This document shows, in pieces, positions 52,666 to 61,570 of a stretch of 64,000 nt of DNA; position 1 is the first letter of the stretch; each line of letters begins with the position of its first letter. The stretch is from contig JACERV010000005.1 of NCBI GenBank assembly GCA_013911065.1, forward strand, positions 108,740-172,739, in the 5' to 3' direction. The position numbers were made by a program, and so were the translations under genes. Source of the DNA: Ruminococcus sp. (GTDB lineage: Bacteria; Bacillota; Clostridia; Lachnospirales; Lachnospiraceae). Under the pieces are notes generated by a model. That model was not told the DNA's origin and did not search any database. It was given only the letters and a program-made list of their open reading frames with translations.

Positions 52666-53658
52666 TTATCTATTAGCCATTGCCATTTTTCTGGCTTTTG
52701 CTTCCGCCTTGCTTCTGGTTACATCGATTAAGACTGCGATAATGATTACTAAGCCAATGATGATATACTGAATATCGGTTTGCGCTCCCAATAGGTTTAA
52801 TCCATTGCGGATCACCGCTATCAACAAAGCACCGATCAGGGTTCCCCAGATAGTTCCCTTACCGCCGGTAAAGGATGCTCCGCCGATAATACATGCTGCA
52901 ATGGCATCCGTATCAAAGGTCATACCGGCATTTCCATTGGCTGTAGAAACCCGTCCGGCAAGGATGATACCAGCGATTCCACAGAGTAAACCAGATAAGG
53001 TATATACAATCCTCAGCACCTTTTTAGAATCAATCCCGGACAACCGGGTTGCTTCCAGATTGCCGCCCACACAGTATATCTGTCTTCCCAGTGCTGTCTT
53101 GGTCAAAAAGATATGTATAATGGTAAAAACGACCAGTACTGCGATAAAACTAATGGGAAACCCTTTGATGGTTCTCGAGCCCAGGAAGAGGATTCCATCA
53201 ACACCCTGATTCTTAAACCCAATCGGTGTCGCTTCAGTAATATACAATGCCAGCCCCCAAGTCACAAATTTCATTCCCAGAGTGGAAACAAATGGATGGG
53301 GCAGCTCCAGCCGCGTTAACAGCGTACCGTTGATATATCCAATTGCAGAACTGACCAGTAATGCCGACAGCAATAAAAGAAATGAATTGGTAAGCCCTCT
53401 CTGCATCAGTACACCCATCGTACAAGCTGCCAATGTACAGTTAAACCCAACCGACAAGTCAATTCCCGCTGTGATCAGTACCATCAGCATTCCCGATGCA
53501 ATCAGGCAATTTACCGATGCCTGTTTGATAATATTTACAAAGTTACTGTAGGTCAGGAATTTATCTGACGCTAATGTTAAGATTACACATAAGATAATGA
53601 GTGCTAATAAGGTTCCCATTTTTGAAACCAGATTTTTCATGGTTGTTTGTTCTTTCAT
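52666..53658 (-). CDS. Sugar ABC importer permease (RbsC type)
   Basis: A 330-residue membrane protein of the ribose/xylose/galactose permease family. About ten spans are present, with GIDLSVG and IIGGASFTGGKGTIWGTLIGALLIAVIRNGLNL typical of RbsC. It overlaps the ATPase gene by 4 bases (ATGA). It imports a monosaccharide or polyol with the neighbouring binding protein and ATPase. Confidence 0.94.
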   Translation of the reverse strand: MKEQTTMKNLVSKMGTLLALIILCVILTLASDKFLTYSNFVNIIKQASVNCLIASGMLMVLITAGIDLSVGFNCTLAACTMGVLMQRGLTNSFLLLLSALLVSSAIGYINGTLLTRLELPHPFVSTLGMKFVTWGLALYITEATPIGFKNQGVDGILFLGSRTIKGFPISFIAVLVVFTIIHIFLTKTALGRQIYCVGGNLEATRLSGIDSKKVLRIVYTLSGLLCGIAGIILAGRVSTANGNAGMTFDTDAIAACIIGGASFTGGKGTIWGTLIGALLIAVIRNGLNLLGAQTDIQYIIIGLVIIIAVLIDVTRSKAEAKARKMAMANR

Positions 53659-55154
53659 TGTAGTTCTCCTCCCCAGGCTGCTTTCATGACGCTATTTTGG
53701 CCGAAGTGTTCCGTATCACGGTCTATCTCACCCATAATCCGTCCCTCCCGCATAATAATTATCCGATCGCTCATTCCCAGTATTTCTGGCAGCTCCGAGG
53801 ACACCATGATAACACATTTGCCCTGTTTTACCAGATTGTTCATAACTTTATATACCTCTATCTTCGCACCAACATCAATACCACGGGTTGGCTCATCAAA
53901 AATATAGATATCTGCATCTACATTAGACCATTTGCCAATAATGACCTTCTGTTGATTGCCGCCAGACAGTTGTCCGGCCACTTCATCAACAGAAGGAGTT
54001 TTTATTTTTAATGATTTAATCAGCTCTTCGCCCGTCGTAATCATACGCTTTTCATCCAGGAATCCATTCGCAGTAAATTTTTTCATGCTGGCCAAAACCA
54101 AATTATTTCTTATCGTCTGAGTCAATATCAGCCCCTGTGCTTTCCGGTCTTCGGTTAAGAATGCAATGCCTTCACGTATGGCATCTTTCGGGCTTCGGAT
54201 ATCCACTTTCTTACCCTTGATAAAAATTTCTCCATCATCTTTTGGGTCAGCTCCGAATACCGCCCGCATTGTTTCGGTCCTTCCGGCTCCTACCAGTCCG
54301 GCAAAACCAAGGATTTCTCCCCCATAGGCTTCAAAGGATACATCATCCAATACCCCTGTCGAACTTAAACCGGAAACCTTCAGCATAACCTCACCCTTTT
54401 CCGCAGTTTCTTTCGGAAATAAATTATCAAGCGTTCGTCCGACCATTGCATTAATGAGCGATTCATTGGTCATATCGGTAATATTTTCTGTGCAGACATG
54501 TTCCCCATCCCGCATTACCGTCACCCGGTCACACAGTTCGAATAGTTCTTCTAACTTATGGGATACAAACAATATCGCAATCCCCTGATCTTTCAATTTC
54601 CGCACCGTTTCCATCAACTGGTCAACTTCCTTTTGTCCCAGAGAAGAGGTCGGCTCATCCATGATGATTAGTTTTGAGTTTAGCTGAATCGCTTTGGCAA
54701 TCTCCACCATCTGCTGCAGCCCCATTCCCAAAGCCCCGCACGTTTTGCCCGGATCTACATCATGCCCTAATTTCAGCATTGCATCATGCGCCTCACGGTT
54801 CATTTGTTTGTAATCTAAGAAACCAAACCTATTTTTTATGCTTCTGCCCATAAAGATGTTATCCGTAACCGATAACAGTTTTACAATGTTTAGTTCTTGA
54901 TACACACAGGCAACCCCAGCTTTACGGGCATCATTCGGGTTTTTAAATTCCTGTTTTTCACCGCTGACATATATCTCACCTTCCTCAGGTGTATGTACTC
55001 CAGTCAAAACTTTAATCAGAGTTGATTTCCCCGCCCCGTTTTCGCCAATCAGGCCGTGAATTTCACCTGGTCTTATCTGGAGCGACATATTGTTCAGGGC
55101 AACCACACCTGGAAAGTATTTCGTAACATTCTTTAATTCCACTATATATTCCAT
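53655..55154 (-). CDS. Sugar ABC importer ATPase (RbsA type)
   Basis: A 499-residue tandem ATPase. The first domain has Walker A GENGAGKST, signature LGMGLQQMVEIAKAI and Walker B LIIMDEPTSSL. The second has the usual degenerate P loop LVGAGRTE, a signature LSGGNQQKVIIGKW and IYIFDEPTRGIDVG. ATG 55154 (VELKNVTKYFPG next) is preferred to an earlier in-frame ATG; the AAAGGA site is about 12 bases away, so the exact start is not certain. Between binding protein and permease genes. Confidence 0.95.
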   Translation of the reverse strand: MEYIVELKNVTKYFPGVVALNNMSLQIRPGEIHGLIGENGAGKSTLIKVLTGVHTPEEGEIYVSGEKQEFKNPNDARKAGVACVYQELNIVKLLSVTDNIFMGRSIKNRFGFLDYKQMNREAHDAMLKLGHDVDPGKTCGALGMGLQQMVEIAKAIQLNSKLIIMDEPTSSLGQKEVDQLMETVRKLKDQGIAILFVSHKLEELFELCDRVTVMRDGEHVCTENITDMTNESLINAMVGRTLDNLFPKETAEKGEVMLKVSGLSSTGVLDDVSFEAYGGEILGFAGLVGAGRTETMRAVFGADPKDDGEIFIKGKKVDIRSPKDAIREGIAFLTEDRKAQGLILTQTIRNNLVLASMKKFTANGFLDEKRMITTGEELIKSLKIKTPSVDEVAGQLSGGNQQKVIIGKWSNVDADIYIFDEPTRGIDVGAKIEVYKVMNNLVKQGKCVIMVSSELPEILGMSDRIIIMREGRIMGEIDRDTEHFGQNSVMKAAWGGELQ

Positions 55155-55215
55155 TGACCTGATCATTCCTTTCTTGCTATTATCGTATGTTACGTCCATG
55201 CTGTGAAGTAATGAT

Positions 55216-56187
55216 CTACTGCTCGCCCTTCAAATAAGCTTCTCCGTTATCCTTATTAATCAGATTTGCCGCAACTTCCTGGTGTTCTTCGATGGTTTCA
55301 CCAGTTGCTGCTTTATATGCTTGTTCTACTGCCTGGTATCCCATCAGATACGGCTGCTGTGCTACTGTGGCTTCAATTTTATCTTCCAAAATCAACTGAA
55401 CGCAGGCCTCGTCACCATTAAAGCCGATAATTTTGATATCTTCACCAGATTGTTCAATTGCTGTCTGGCAGCCAATGGCCATATCATCATTCTGACAAAG
55501 CACTACATCTATTTCACCCGGATACTTGGTAATCAGATCTTCCATAACTGCAACTGCCTGATCTGCTGTATTCTTCCCATATTGCTCTTCCAGGATTTCT
55601 ATACCGCCTTCTTCTAACCCTTCCCGAAAGCCTTCCAATCTCTGGGTGCTGGTCATCTCGCCCTGCTGTCCGCCAATCAAAACAGCCTTCTTACCTTCTC
55701 CCAGAAGTTCTGCTGCATATTCACCGCCCAGCTTAGCTGCATTTTTATTTCCGGTTCCGATAAATGCTTTCTTTCCTTCCAATGCTGCATCCGTATCTAC
55801 CATTAGCACCGGCAATTGATTCACATACGGTTCCAGCGCACCGATTACGGCATTTTCTTCACATGGTGCAACTACGATTGCACTTACATTAGCAGCAATC
55901 TGTTCTTCAATCATCGTTACCTGCTGCGCAATTTCACTCTCATCGGAAGGTCCCAGCACCGTTACACTAATACCAAGATCGCTCGCCGCCGCTTCTGCTC
56001 CCGCCTTCATTGTCTTCCAATATTCGGCTGAAAGACTTTTGAAAATGACCGCTACTTCCACGTCAGAAGGGTCAGTAACCGCACTATCCTTAGTTTGCGC
56101 AGTCTCTGATGTTTCTTCAGAATCACATCCACTCATTCCCAAACACATTATAGCTGCCAAGATAAATCCTAATAATCTCTTTTTCAT
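55216..56187 (-). CDS. Sugar-binding lipoprotein of ABC importer (RbsB type)
   Basis: A 323-residue exported protein. Signal peptide with lipobox GMSGC (Cys at about residue 21). The mature part is a two-lobed type I binding protein: VAVIFKSLSAEYWKTMKAGAEAAASDLG, TMIEEQIAANVSAIVVAP, VDTDAALEG, LCQNDDMAIGCQTAI and IIGFNGDEA. ATG 56187 has AGGAGAAG upstream. It is the first gene of the importer operon. Specificity (ribose, inositol or other) cannot be read from sequence; the IolE-like operon nearby makes inositol plausible. Confidence 0.93.
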   Translation of the reverse strand: MKKRLLGFILAAIMCLGMSGCDSEETSETAQTKDSAVTDPSDVEVAVIFKSLSAEYWKTMKAGAEAAASDLGISVTVLGPSDESEIAQQVTMIEEQIAANVSAIVVAPCEENAVIGALEPYVNQLPVLMVDTDAALEGKKAFIGTGNKNAAKLGGEYAAELLGEGKKAVLIGGQQGEMTSTQRLEGFREGLEEGGIEILEEQYGKNTADQAVAVMEDLITKYPGEIDVVLCQNDDMAIGCQTAIEQSGEDIKIIGFNGDEACVQLILEDKIEATVAQQPYLMGYQAVEQAYKAATGETIEEHQEVAANLINKDNGEAYLKGEQ

Positions 56188-56571
56188 AATTCTTCTCCTT
56201 TTTTGTAGGTTTCTAGTTTCATTTTTTTGCATTTTCTTATTGCAATGGAATACGGCTTTAACAGTGTATCACATCCCCCCTCATTCATTGTGCATTTTTT
56301 CATCTTTCTCATAATTTTCCCTTTTGTATATATGCATTTTGTACACTAGTACAATTATCATATCTTTTACTATCAACATTGTCACTTCACCGAATTGCCA
56401 AAATATATACATAAATTGTCATTTCTCTATACTTCCGCATTTGTGAAAAATTTAATTATCTCTAAAGTGTATTTTTCAGCCTGATTCAAGGAAACATAGA
56501 AATATTTCTTGCCTCTCACGGAGGGCCATAGGTTAAAGTAACCTCATCAAGAACAGGGCGAGTATACACAA
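56188..56571. other. Intergenic region upstream of the sugar importer operon
   Basis: An AT-rich 380-base spacer containing the importer promoter region. No clear -35/-10 pair or operator was singled out and no gene is seen. Confidence 0.5.
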
Positions 56572-56774
56572 ATGAGAACAGCAAAAGAAACCAAAGCTGT
56601 TATGGACAGCCCTGGTCTTGATAAAAACCAGATACTGCAAATGCAGAGAAATTTGGTGGAATGGTACGGGATAAGGATAATGCGATGATTGACCAGAAAT
56701 ATGGAGAGGGCACAGCAGAATTTTTTGCTTGCACCATTAAAGAATTTTATAAGAGCGAAAATATTTCTAAATAA
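56572..56774 (+). pseudogene. Frameshifted remnant, C-terminus like a TipAS-domain regulator
   Basis: A frame from ATG 56572 (MRTAKETKAVMDSPGLDKNQ) stops early; shifting frame near 56665 continues as DKDNAMIDQKYGEGTAEFFACTIKEFY and stops at 56774. MIDQKYGEGTAEF resembles the end of TipAS domains in drug-binding MerR regulators. It lacks the DNA-binding part and a credible ribosome binding site. Interpretation as a decayed regulator is low certainty. Confidence 0.4.
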
Positions 56775-56791
56775 ATAGAGCCATTTTAAAG

Positions 56792-56823
56792 AAGCGGTAA
56801 GACAAAAATTTGCCTTACCGCTT
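56792..56823. terminator. Hairpin terminator before the desulfoferrodoxin gene end
   Basis: AAGCGGTAAG (56792-56801) pairs with CTTACCGCTT (56814-56823), a 10-bp stem with a 12-base loop containing T5. It lies 66 bases beyond the desulfoferrodoxin stop on its transcribed strand. Confidence 0.6.
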
Positions 56824-56888
56824 TCTATCCTCAGCAGACCATCATGGCGGCAATGTTCACTACCCCCACCGGGCTGCTTTTAATTATC

Positions 56889-57326
56889 TTATACGAAGAC
56901 ACATCCAGCCGGAAATTCTGGAGAACATGCAGCTTCGTTAGGGATGACATAATCTAACTCTGTCTTCCACAAACCATGTAAATTACAGTATGCATAAACG
57001 CATCCGGACTTTACCTCGTCAAATTCAACAACAGGCTTATCTCCCGGCTTAAGATATTTTATCTCTACCTTGTCATCTGTTGCCAGAGCAATCCACTCAA
57101 TATAATGTTCTTCTGTCATAGGATGAATGGTAGACCCCACAGTAACTTTAATCTTATCCTCGGATTCTACTACATCTGGTACATGTTTTTCCTGGGCAGC
57201 ATCTGTAGAATTGGCAGATAGTTTAGTCATGGGCTGCCCACAGCAAACCAGCTCTCCGCCACCTTTTTTAATTAAAGCAACCATATTTCCACAAAGTTCA
57301 CAACGATAAAATTCAACATTAGACAT
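56889..57326 (-). CDS. dfx: Desulfoferrodoxin (two-iron superoxide reductase)
   Basis: A 145-residue iron protein that reduces superoxide to peroxide without making oxygen. The N-terminal desulforedoxin-like center has C-x2-C (Cys9/Cys12) and CC (near 28/29). The catalytic center is in the C-terminal domain: GSTIHPMTEEHYIEW gives two His and CNLHGLW gives Cys and His near the end. ATG 57326 is preferred to an earlier ATG as it follows GGAAG and starts with the normal family N-terminus. Typical of strict anaerobes. Confidence 0.95.
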   Translation of the reverse strand: MSNVEFYRCELCGNMVALIKKGGGELVCCGQPMTKLSANSTDAAQEKHVPDVVESEDKIKVTVGSTIHPMTEEHYIEWIALATDDKVEIKYLKPGDKPVVEFDEVKSGCVYAYCNLHGLWKTELDYVIPNEAACSPEFPAGCVFV

Positions 57327-57515
57327 ATATAGCACTTCCTTTCTTCTGATGTACACTTCTTATGGCCGTAAATGAAATATTAAAACAGAATCATAACCTG
57401 GCCTTTTTAACTAGTCTTACTAACCTTTATTATACGTGCTATTATTACAGATTGCAACCGAATTTCAACCATTTTAGAAAGGCTATGGTGATGGTAATTT
57501 CAGGAATGCTTTTAT

Positions 57516-58106
57516 TCACCTTACTTTCATCATTACTAACGCAATAACAAAAGACACAAAACATACCATACTGCCCACCAACAAATCCGTAGGTAAATGC
57601 CTTTTTAGTTTCAAAGAGGCCCAAAAGCTCATTCCGCCAATGAGGATACAAAAGACAGCCATCTTCCAACTGACAAAATAAATTAAAAATATGAGTGGTG
57701 CTGTGATACTGCAGGCATGCCCGCTTGCTCTTTTCTTTATTACCTTATTCAAGAAATTAAGAAGAACAACAGATAAGATATAGGTATTAAAAATCAATTG
57801 AAGCTCTGGACTTGCATTAGCCAGCACACCGTATACAGCAGCAATCAGATAGCCTATTATAGAGCAAATAAATGCAAGGTTCCTCTGACCCGTACGGCCT
57901 TTCTCTTTCCAACCCGGAAGAACCTTTTGTAACGGATAGGCCAGAATCGGGCAAATACCAAGCCATATCAGGGCCATCCACAAGTCACGGACTCCATGAA
58001 AAATTGTCGGGCACTTTTCATACAAAATTACCAGCATCAGTATGACTAACACCGGTGGAATAGTAATTACACGAATACACTTCGCTATTTTTTCCTGATT
58101 ATTCAT
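57516..58106 (-). CDS. PAP2-like membrane protein
   Basis: A 196-residue integral membrane protein with six predicted spans. ASGHACS and KRHLPTDLLVG match the SGH and HxxxD parts of type 2 phosphatidic acid phosphatases, though the first motif (KxxxxxxRP) is weak: KEKGRTGQR. It overlaps the DegV-like gene by 8 bases, so the two are co-translated. It may dephosphorylate a lipid or isoprenoid phosphate. Moderate certainty of family, substrate unknown. Confidence 0.7.
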   Translation of the reverse strand: MNNQEKIAKCIRVITIPPVLVILMLVILYEKCPTIFHGVRDLWMALIWLGICPILAYPLQKVLPGWKEKGRTGQRNLAFICSIIGYLIAAVYGVLANASPELQLIFNTYILSVVLLNFLNKVIKKRASGHACSITAPLIFLIYFVSWKMAVFCILIGGMSFWASLKLKRHLPTDLLVGSMVCFVSFVIALVMMKVR

Positions 58107-58989
58107 TTCTTATATCCCCCCAGAAAAATAAAGCCACTGTTCCCGGTCCGGTATGACTGCCGATTGTCGTTCCCACATCATTTATCTCTACGTGTCCTCT
58201 TAGGTTTGGGAATCTGGCTTCCACCAAGAATGCAACTTTACTGGCATCTTCATAACAGCCTGCCTGAGATATATAACATTTCTCCGAATACTCGAGTCCT
58301 CCCACAGCATGCTGCTCCATGCAGTCAACAATGGCGTGAATCACTTTGTTTTTGCTTCTGACCTTTTTTCTTGGAATCAGATGCCCTTCCTGATCCATAT
58401 TCAACAATGGACATATGCCTAGCATTCCACCCACAAAACCGCTGGTTTTCGAAATACGCCCGCCTTTCACATAAAAAGACAAATCTGTGGAGAAAAACCA
58501 GTGATGCATTTCCAATTTGTGCTGTTCTGCCCACTCATGCACCTCCTCAATTCCTAAGCCTTTGTCTCTCAACTCTGATAGTTTATTCATAATCAGGCCA
58601 TAGCCAGAGGAGGCTCCTAAAGAATCCACAATATATATTTTTCTTTCCGGATACTTTTCTTCCAGTGTTTCTTTCGCAATATTAGCTGAATTTATAACTC
58701 CGGATAAACCAGAAGACAAGCATACATGCAGAATATCTTTTCCCTGCTTCAGAAAATCCTCAAAATAATGTTCAAACTCCTCTGCATTTACCTGTGATGT
58801 TTTTGTTTCTGCCCCCGCCTTCATGGCTTCATAAAAATCCGAAAACGAAACTGACTGTCCCAGGTCATCGTTATACTCTTTTCCATCTAACTCATAATGA
58901 AAACATATATATGCGATATTACTTTTCTCAAAATGCTCCGCTGTCAGATCAGCTGTCGAACAGCAGCTGATGATATAATCCGAATTCAT
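58099..58989 (-). CDS. DegV-family fatty-acid-binding protein
   Basis: A 296-residue protein of the DegV family, two alpha/beta domains that bind a fatty acid. Landmarks: SCCSTADLT (usually DSTSDL), CLSSGLSGVINSAN, VDSLGASSGYGL, LSFYVKGGRIS and GSHTGPGTVALFF. Members act as the FakB fatty-acid-binding partner of fatty-acid kinase. ATG 58989 follows AGGAGG. Its end overlaps the PAP2-like gene; lipid metabolism would unite the pair. It is divergent from a TetR gene. Confidence 0.93.
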   Translation of the reverse strand: MNSDYIISCCSTADLTAEHFEKSNIAYICFHYELDGKEYNDDLGQSVSFSDFYEAMKAGAETKTSQVNAEEFEHYFEDFLKQGKDILHVCLSSGLSGVINSANIAKETLEEKYPERKIYIVDSLGASSGYGLIMNKLSELRDKGLGIEEVHEWAEQHKLEMHHWFFSTDLSFYVKGGRISKTSGFVGGMLGICPLLNMDQEGHLIPRKKVRSKNKVIHAIVDCMEQHAVGGLEYSEKCYISQAGCYEDASKVAFLVEARFPNLRGHVEINDVGTTIGSHTGPGTVALFFWGDIRNE

Positions 58990-59004
58990 AAATAAATCGC
59001 CTCC

Positions 59005-59056
59005 TTGCTTACTCTCTTTCATTCAGTTATAATAGCTATGTTACAAATTGTAACAT
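59005..59056 (+). promoter_or_regulatory. TetR gene promoter and 19-bp palindromic operator
   Basis: -35 TTGCTT (59005-59010), 17 bp, -10 TATAAT (59028-59033). ATGTTACAA-A-TTGTAACAT (59038-59056) is a perfect palindrome across the start site and lies between the divergent DegV and TetR genes. TetR binding here would control both. Confidence 0.75.
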
Positions 59057-59116
59057 CTGATGTTTTTTGATTCAATATTCGAATCCACAACTGTTACAAA
59101 AGGGGGCTTTTTGTTC

Positions 59117-59653
59117 ATGGAAAACACAAAAAACGCAGCTAACCAGATTGCAAAGGAATGCCTGGTCACTGCGCTCATACAATTATTGAAAGAAAAGAAT
59201 CTGTCCGAAATCACCATTTCAGAATTAGCCGGTAAAGCTGGTGTATCCCGAATGACTTACTATCGGAATTATACAACAAAAGAAGATATCTTTATACGTC
59301 ATCTGCAAGAAATTTTTGAAGCCTATCGTCAGGAATTTTATGAACAGGACTGCCAGACCGAATTCTTTGATATGCCCAATATGCTGCATTGCTTCCATTA
59401 TTTTTCTGTTTATAAAGAGTTCTTGAATACCCTGTTTGCCAGTGGAATGGGGCATCTGTTTCTAACCCAGTTATCCGATTACATTTTATCAATCTGGTAC
59501 CATGACTCTGACTCTATAGAACGCTATTATACTTTACAAGCCTTCGCAGGGTCTCTATATAATGTTTATTTATCATGGTCCGCAGATAATTCTTCTCTCT
59601 CAGATGAGGAACTGGCTGGTATTATTTGTTCTATCTATAGAAAATCCGATTGA
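59117..59653 (+). CDS. TetR-family regulator
   Basis: A 178-residue repressor. The HTH is KECLVTALIQLLKEKNLSEITISELAGKAGVSRMTYYRNYTTKEDIF, of the class with a YYRNY recognition helix. The C-terminal domain (about 70-178) is helical. ATG 59117 follows AAGGGGG at 10 bases; an earlier in-frame ATG has no such site. It is divergent from the DegV/PAP2-like operon, with a perfect palindrome between, so regulation of those lipid genes is likely. Confidence 0.9.
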   Translation: MENTKNAANQIAKECLVTALIQLLKEKNLSEITISELAGKAGVSRMTYYRNYTTKEDIFIRHLQEIFEAYRQEFYEQDCQTEFFDMPNMLHCFHYFSVYKEFLNTLFASGMGHLFLTQLSDYILSIWYHDSDSIERYYTLQAFAGSLYNVYLSWSADNSSLSDEELAGIICSIYRKSD

Positions 59654-59734
59654 TGGGCAAAACAAATATAATTACCTTGGTAATACTGACTTTTCTCCTT
59701 GCAAAAATTCATAAAGAAGACTTTCTGACTGTGC

Positions 59735-61048
59735 TTATACATATTGTTTCAAATCTTCCATGGCTTTATCATCGAGTTTTGACTTGTCAATTTTGGCATG
59801 TTTCAGATATTTCCGCCAAACCAGAATCAGGATGAAGCCTACTGCGATGACTGCTGTCAGGAAATAGAAGAAGTAACGGAATCCTGCTGCACCTGGATGA
59901 TTATCAATAATATTCCCGGCGAGGAGGGAAACAAATGTTTCCGGAATTGCACCTGCCGTGCAAATCAGTCCTGCAGCAGTACCGGAATATTCAACAGGTA
60001 CTGCGCCCTCGCTCATCATGGTCCATGCCATTGCATAATTCATATGGAAAAACACAAGGATAGTGACAAACAGAACTGCTACGATAATGATACTGGATTG
60101 TTTTGCAGGTGCCATCAGCAATAAAACCTGACCTCCAAGCATTACGATAAACGCAAGCAGCATCAAACGCGCAGTACCAAATTTATCCGCCAGATAGCCG
60201 CCGGCAACGTTGCCGCTGATTGAGCCGAACTTCCTGAAGACACCGAGCATTGCTCCGAATGCAACACTGGCACCAAGTATATCCGTTACATACGGAATAT
60301 AATAGTAAATTGACAGGCAAAATACATGATTGCAAAAGGAAACCAGACAAATAATCCATACAGCGGGGTTCTTTAATACCTTCGCAAGTCCCTTGAATGA
60401 AACCCGGTCTGCATTCAGTATCATCTTCTCGTCTTTCACTGCGAAGAATGCGAATATTCCCATTGCAATATTCACAGATGCATAAAACAGAATGGCATAC
60501 TTCATTGCACGGACTTCATTTGCCATCCTTGAGGCTCCCCAGTTAAAAAAGGCAACTGCAATCAGTGCAACTATGGCACCACCAGTACTCTTTGCTCCCT
60601 CAAAAAAGCCAAAGGCTTTTCCCTGATTGTCTCTGTCTGACATCACACGCACAGCTTTCACACAGGCAGGCCAGAATGCAAATGTTGTGGAAACACCCCA
60701 GAGAGCATATATGCCCAGCAGCCCTTTGAATCCCAGCGGCAGAAGATGAAGGAGTCCTCCAATCCCCGTACCGAACAGAGATAACACTATTATTTTTCTA
60801 ACAGACATTCCGTCTGCGACCACTCCGCCGAAAAGGTATGATATGATTCCAAAGACACCGATTACTGTTCCGAATACTCCCATCTGTGTATTCGTCAGAT
60901 TGTATGTTGAGATATATGCGTCATAATAGTCGAATCGAAAGAAAGGAAGACCGAAGATTACTGAGCCGCTGAGTGCCAAAATAACAATCGCACCGAAATT
61001 TTCAGCAAGTTTACCTTTGATTCCAATCTTTCCCAAAAAGTTGTTCAT
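59735..61048 (-). CDS. MFS transporter
   Basis: A 437-residue major facilitator with 12 predicted spans. ADGMSVRKIIVLS after span 2 and ADKFGTARLM after span 8 are the paired MFS loop motifs, and RDNQGKAFGFFEGAKSTGG is a helix 5-type segment. It follows two genes for a small membrane protein and a rhodanese lipoprotein in the same direction with short gaps, suggesting one operon. Substrate may be a sulfur or related anion, which is inference from the rhodanese. Confidence 0.92.
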   Translation of the reverse strand: MNNFLGKIGIKGKLAENFGAIVILALSGSVIFGLPFFRFDYYDAYISTYNLTNTQMGVFGTVIGVFGIISYLFGGVVADGMSVRKIIVLSLFGTGIGGLLHLLPLGFKGLLGIYALWGVSTTFAFWPACVKAVRVMSDRDNQGKAFGFFEGAKSTGGAIVALIAVAFFNWGASRMANEVRAMKYAILFYASVNIAMGIFAFFAVKDEKMILNADRVSFKGLAKVLKNPAVWIICLVSFCNHVFCLSIYYYIPYVTDILGASVAFGAMLGVFRKFGSISGNVAGGYLADKFGTARLMLLAFIVMLGGQVLLLMAPAKQSSIIIVAVLFVTILVFFHMNYAMAWTMMSEGAVPVEYSGTAAGLICTAGAIPETFVSLLAGNIIDNHPGAAGFRYFFYFLTAVIAVGFILILVWRKYLKHAKIDKSKLDDKAMEDLKQYV

Positions 61049-61067
61049 GTTAATCTTTCTCCCTCTA

Positions 61068-61448
61068 TCATTCGTTTACAGATACGATACGGAACGTTTT
61101 CCCTTTGTTATATGTCCTGGAAAAAATGGTAAACTCTTCATAGTAAAATTTGCCGGCATAAACGCCTCGCTCGCATCCGGCGCTGCTCATTTCAAACTCC
61201 TCCCATTTACCTACGTTCTCCTCTATTTCTTCCCTCGAAATAGTTTCTCCAATAAGTTCCTCCGCAGCTTTTTTCTCAGATGATGTGGATGACGCATTAC
61301 TTTTCGTGCTGTCCCTGGTTATATCAGCTTCAGTTCCTGTTTCAGTATTTGCTTCCGTAGTTGACATTTCTATAACATTAACCAAAGCAAATACACCAAT
61401 AATAAGGACTGCGAAAACCAAAAGTGTCAAAATTTTTTTCCTGTTCAT
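61068..61448 (-). CDS. Small membrane-anchored protein of unknown function
   Basis: A 126-residue protein with an N-terminal transmembrane segment (about 6-27), a Thr/Ser-rich linker (about 30-60), and a C-terminal extracytoplasmic part of about 65 residues with one Cys (SAGCERG). No family recognised. ATG 61448 follows GGGAGAG. It lies between the rhodanese and MFS genes and ends 19 bases before the MFS start, so is probably an accessory to them. Confidence 0.75.
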   Translation of the reverse strand: MNRKKILTLLVFAVLIIGVFALVNVIEMSTTEANTETGTEADITRDSTKSNASSTSSEKKAAEELIGETISREEIEENVGKWEEFEMSSAGCERGVYAGKFYYEEFTIFSRTYNKGKTFRIVSVNE

Positions 61449-61570
61449 CAGTTCTCTCCCAGTTTTTAATATCAACAAATGTGCTCCTGTTAAAACAAGA
61501 GCACACTGCTACTATTGACTTAAATCGATGCCATTTCATTCCGGCTCCTTCAAGTCTCTTCAATATTTAC

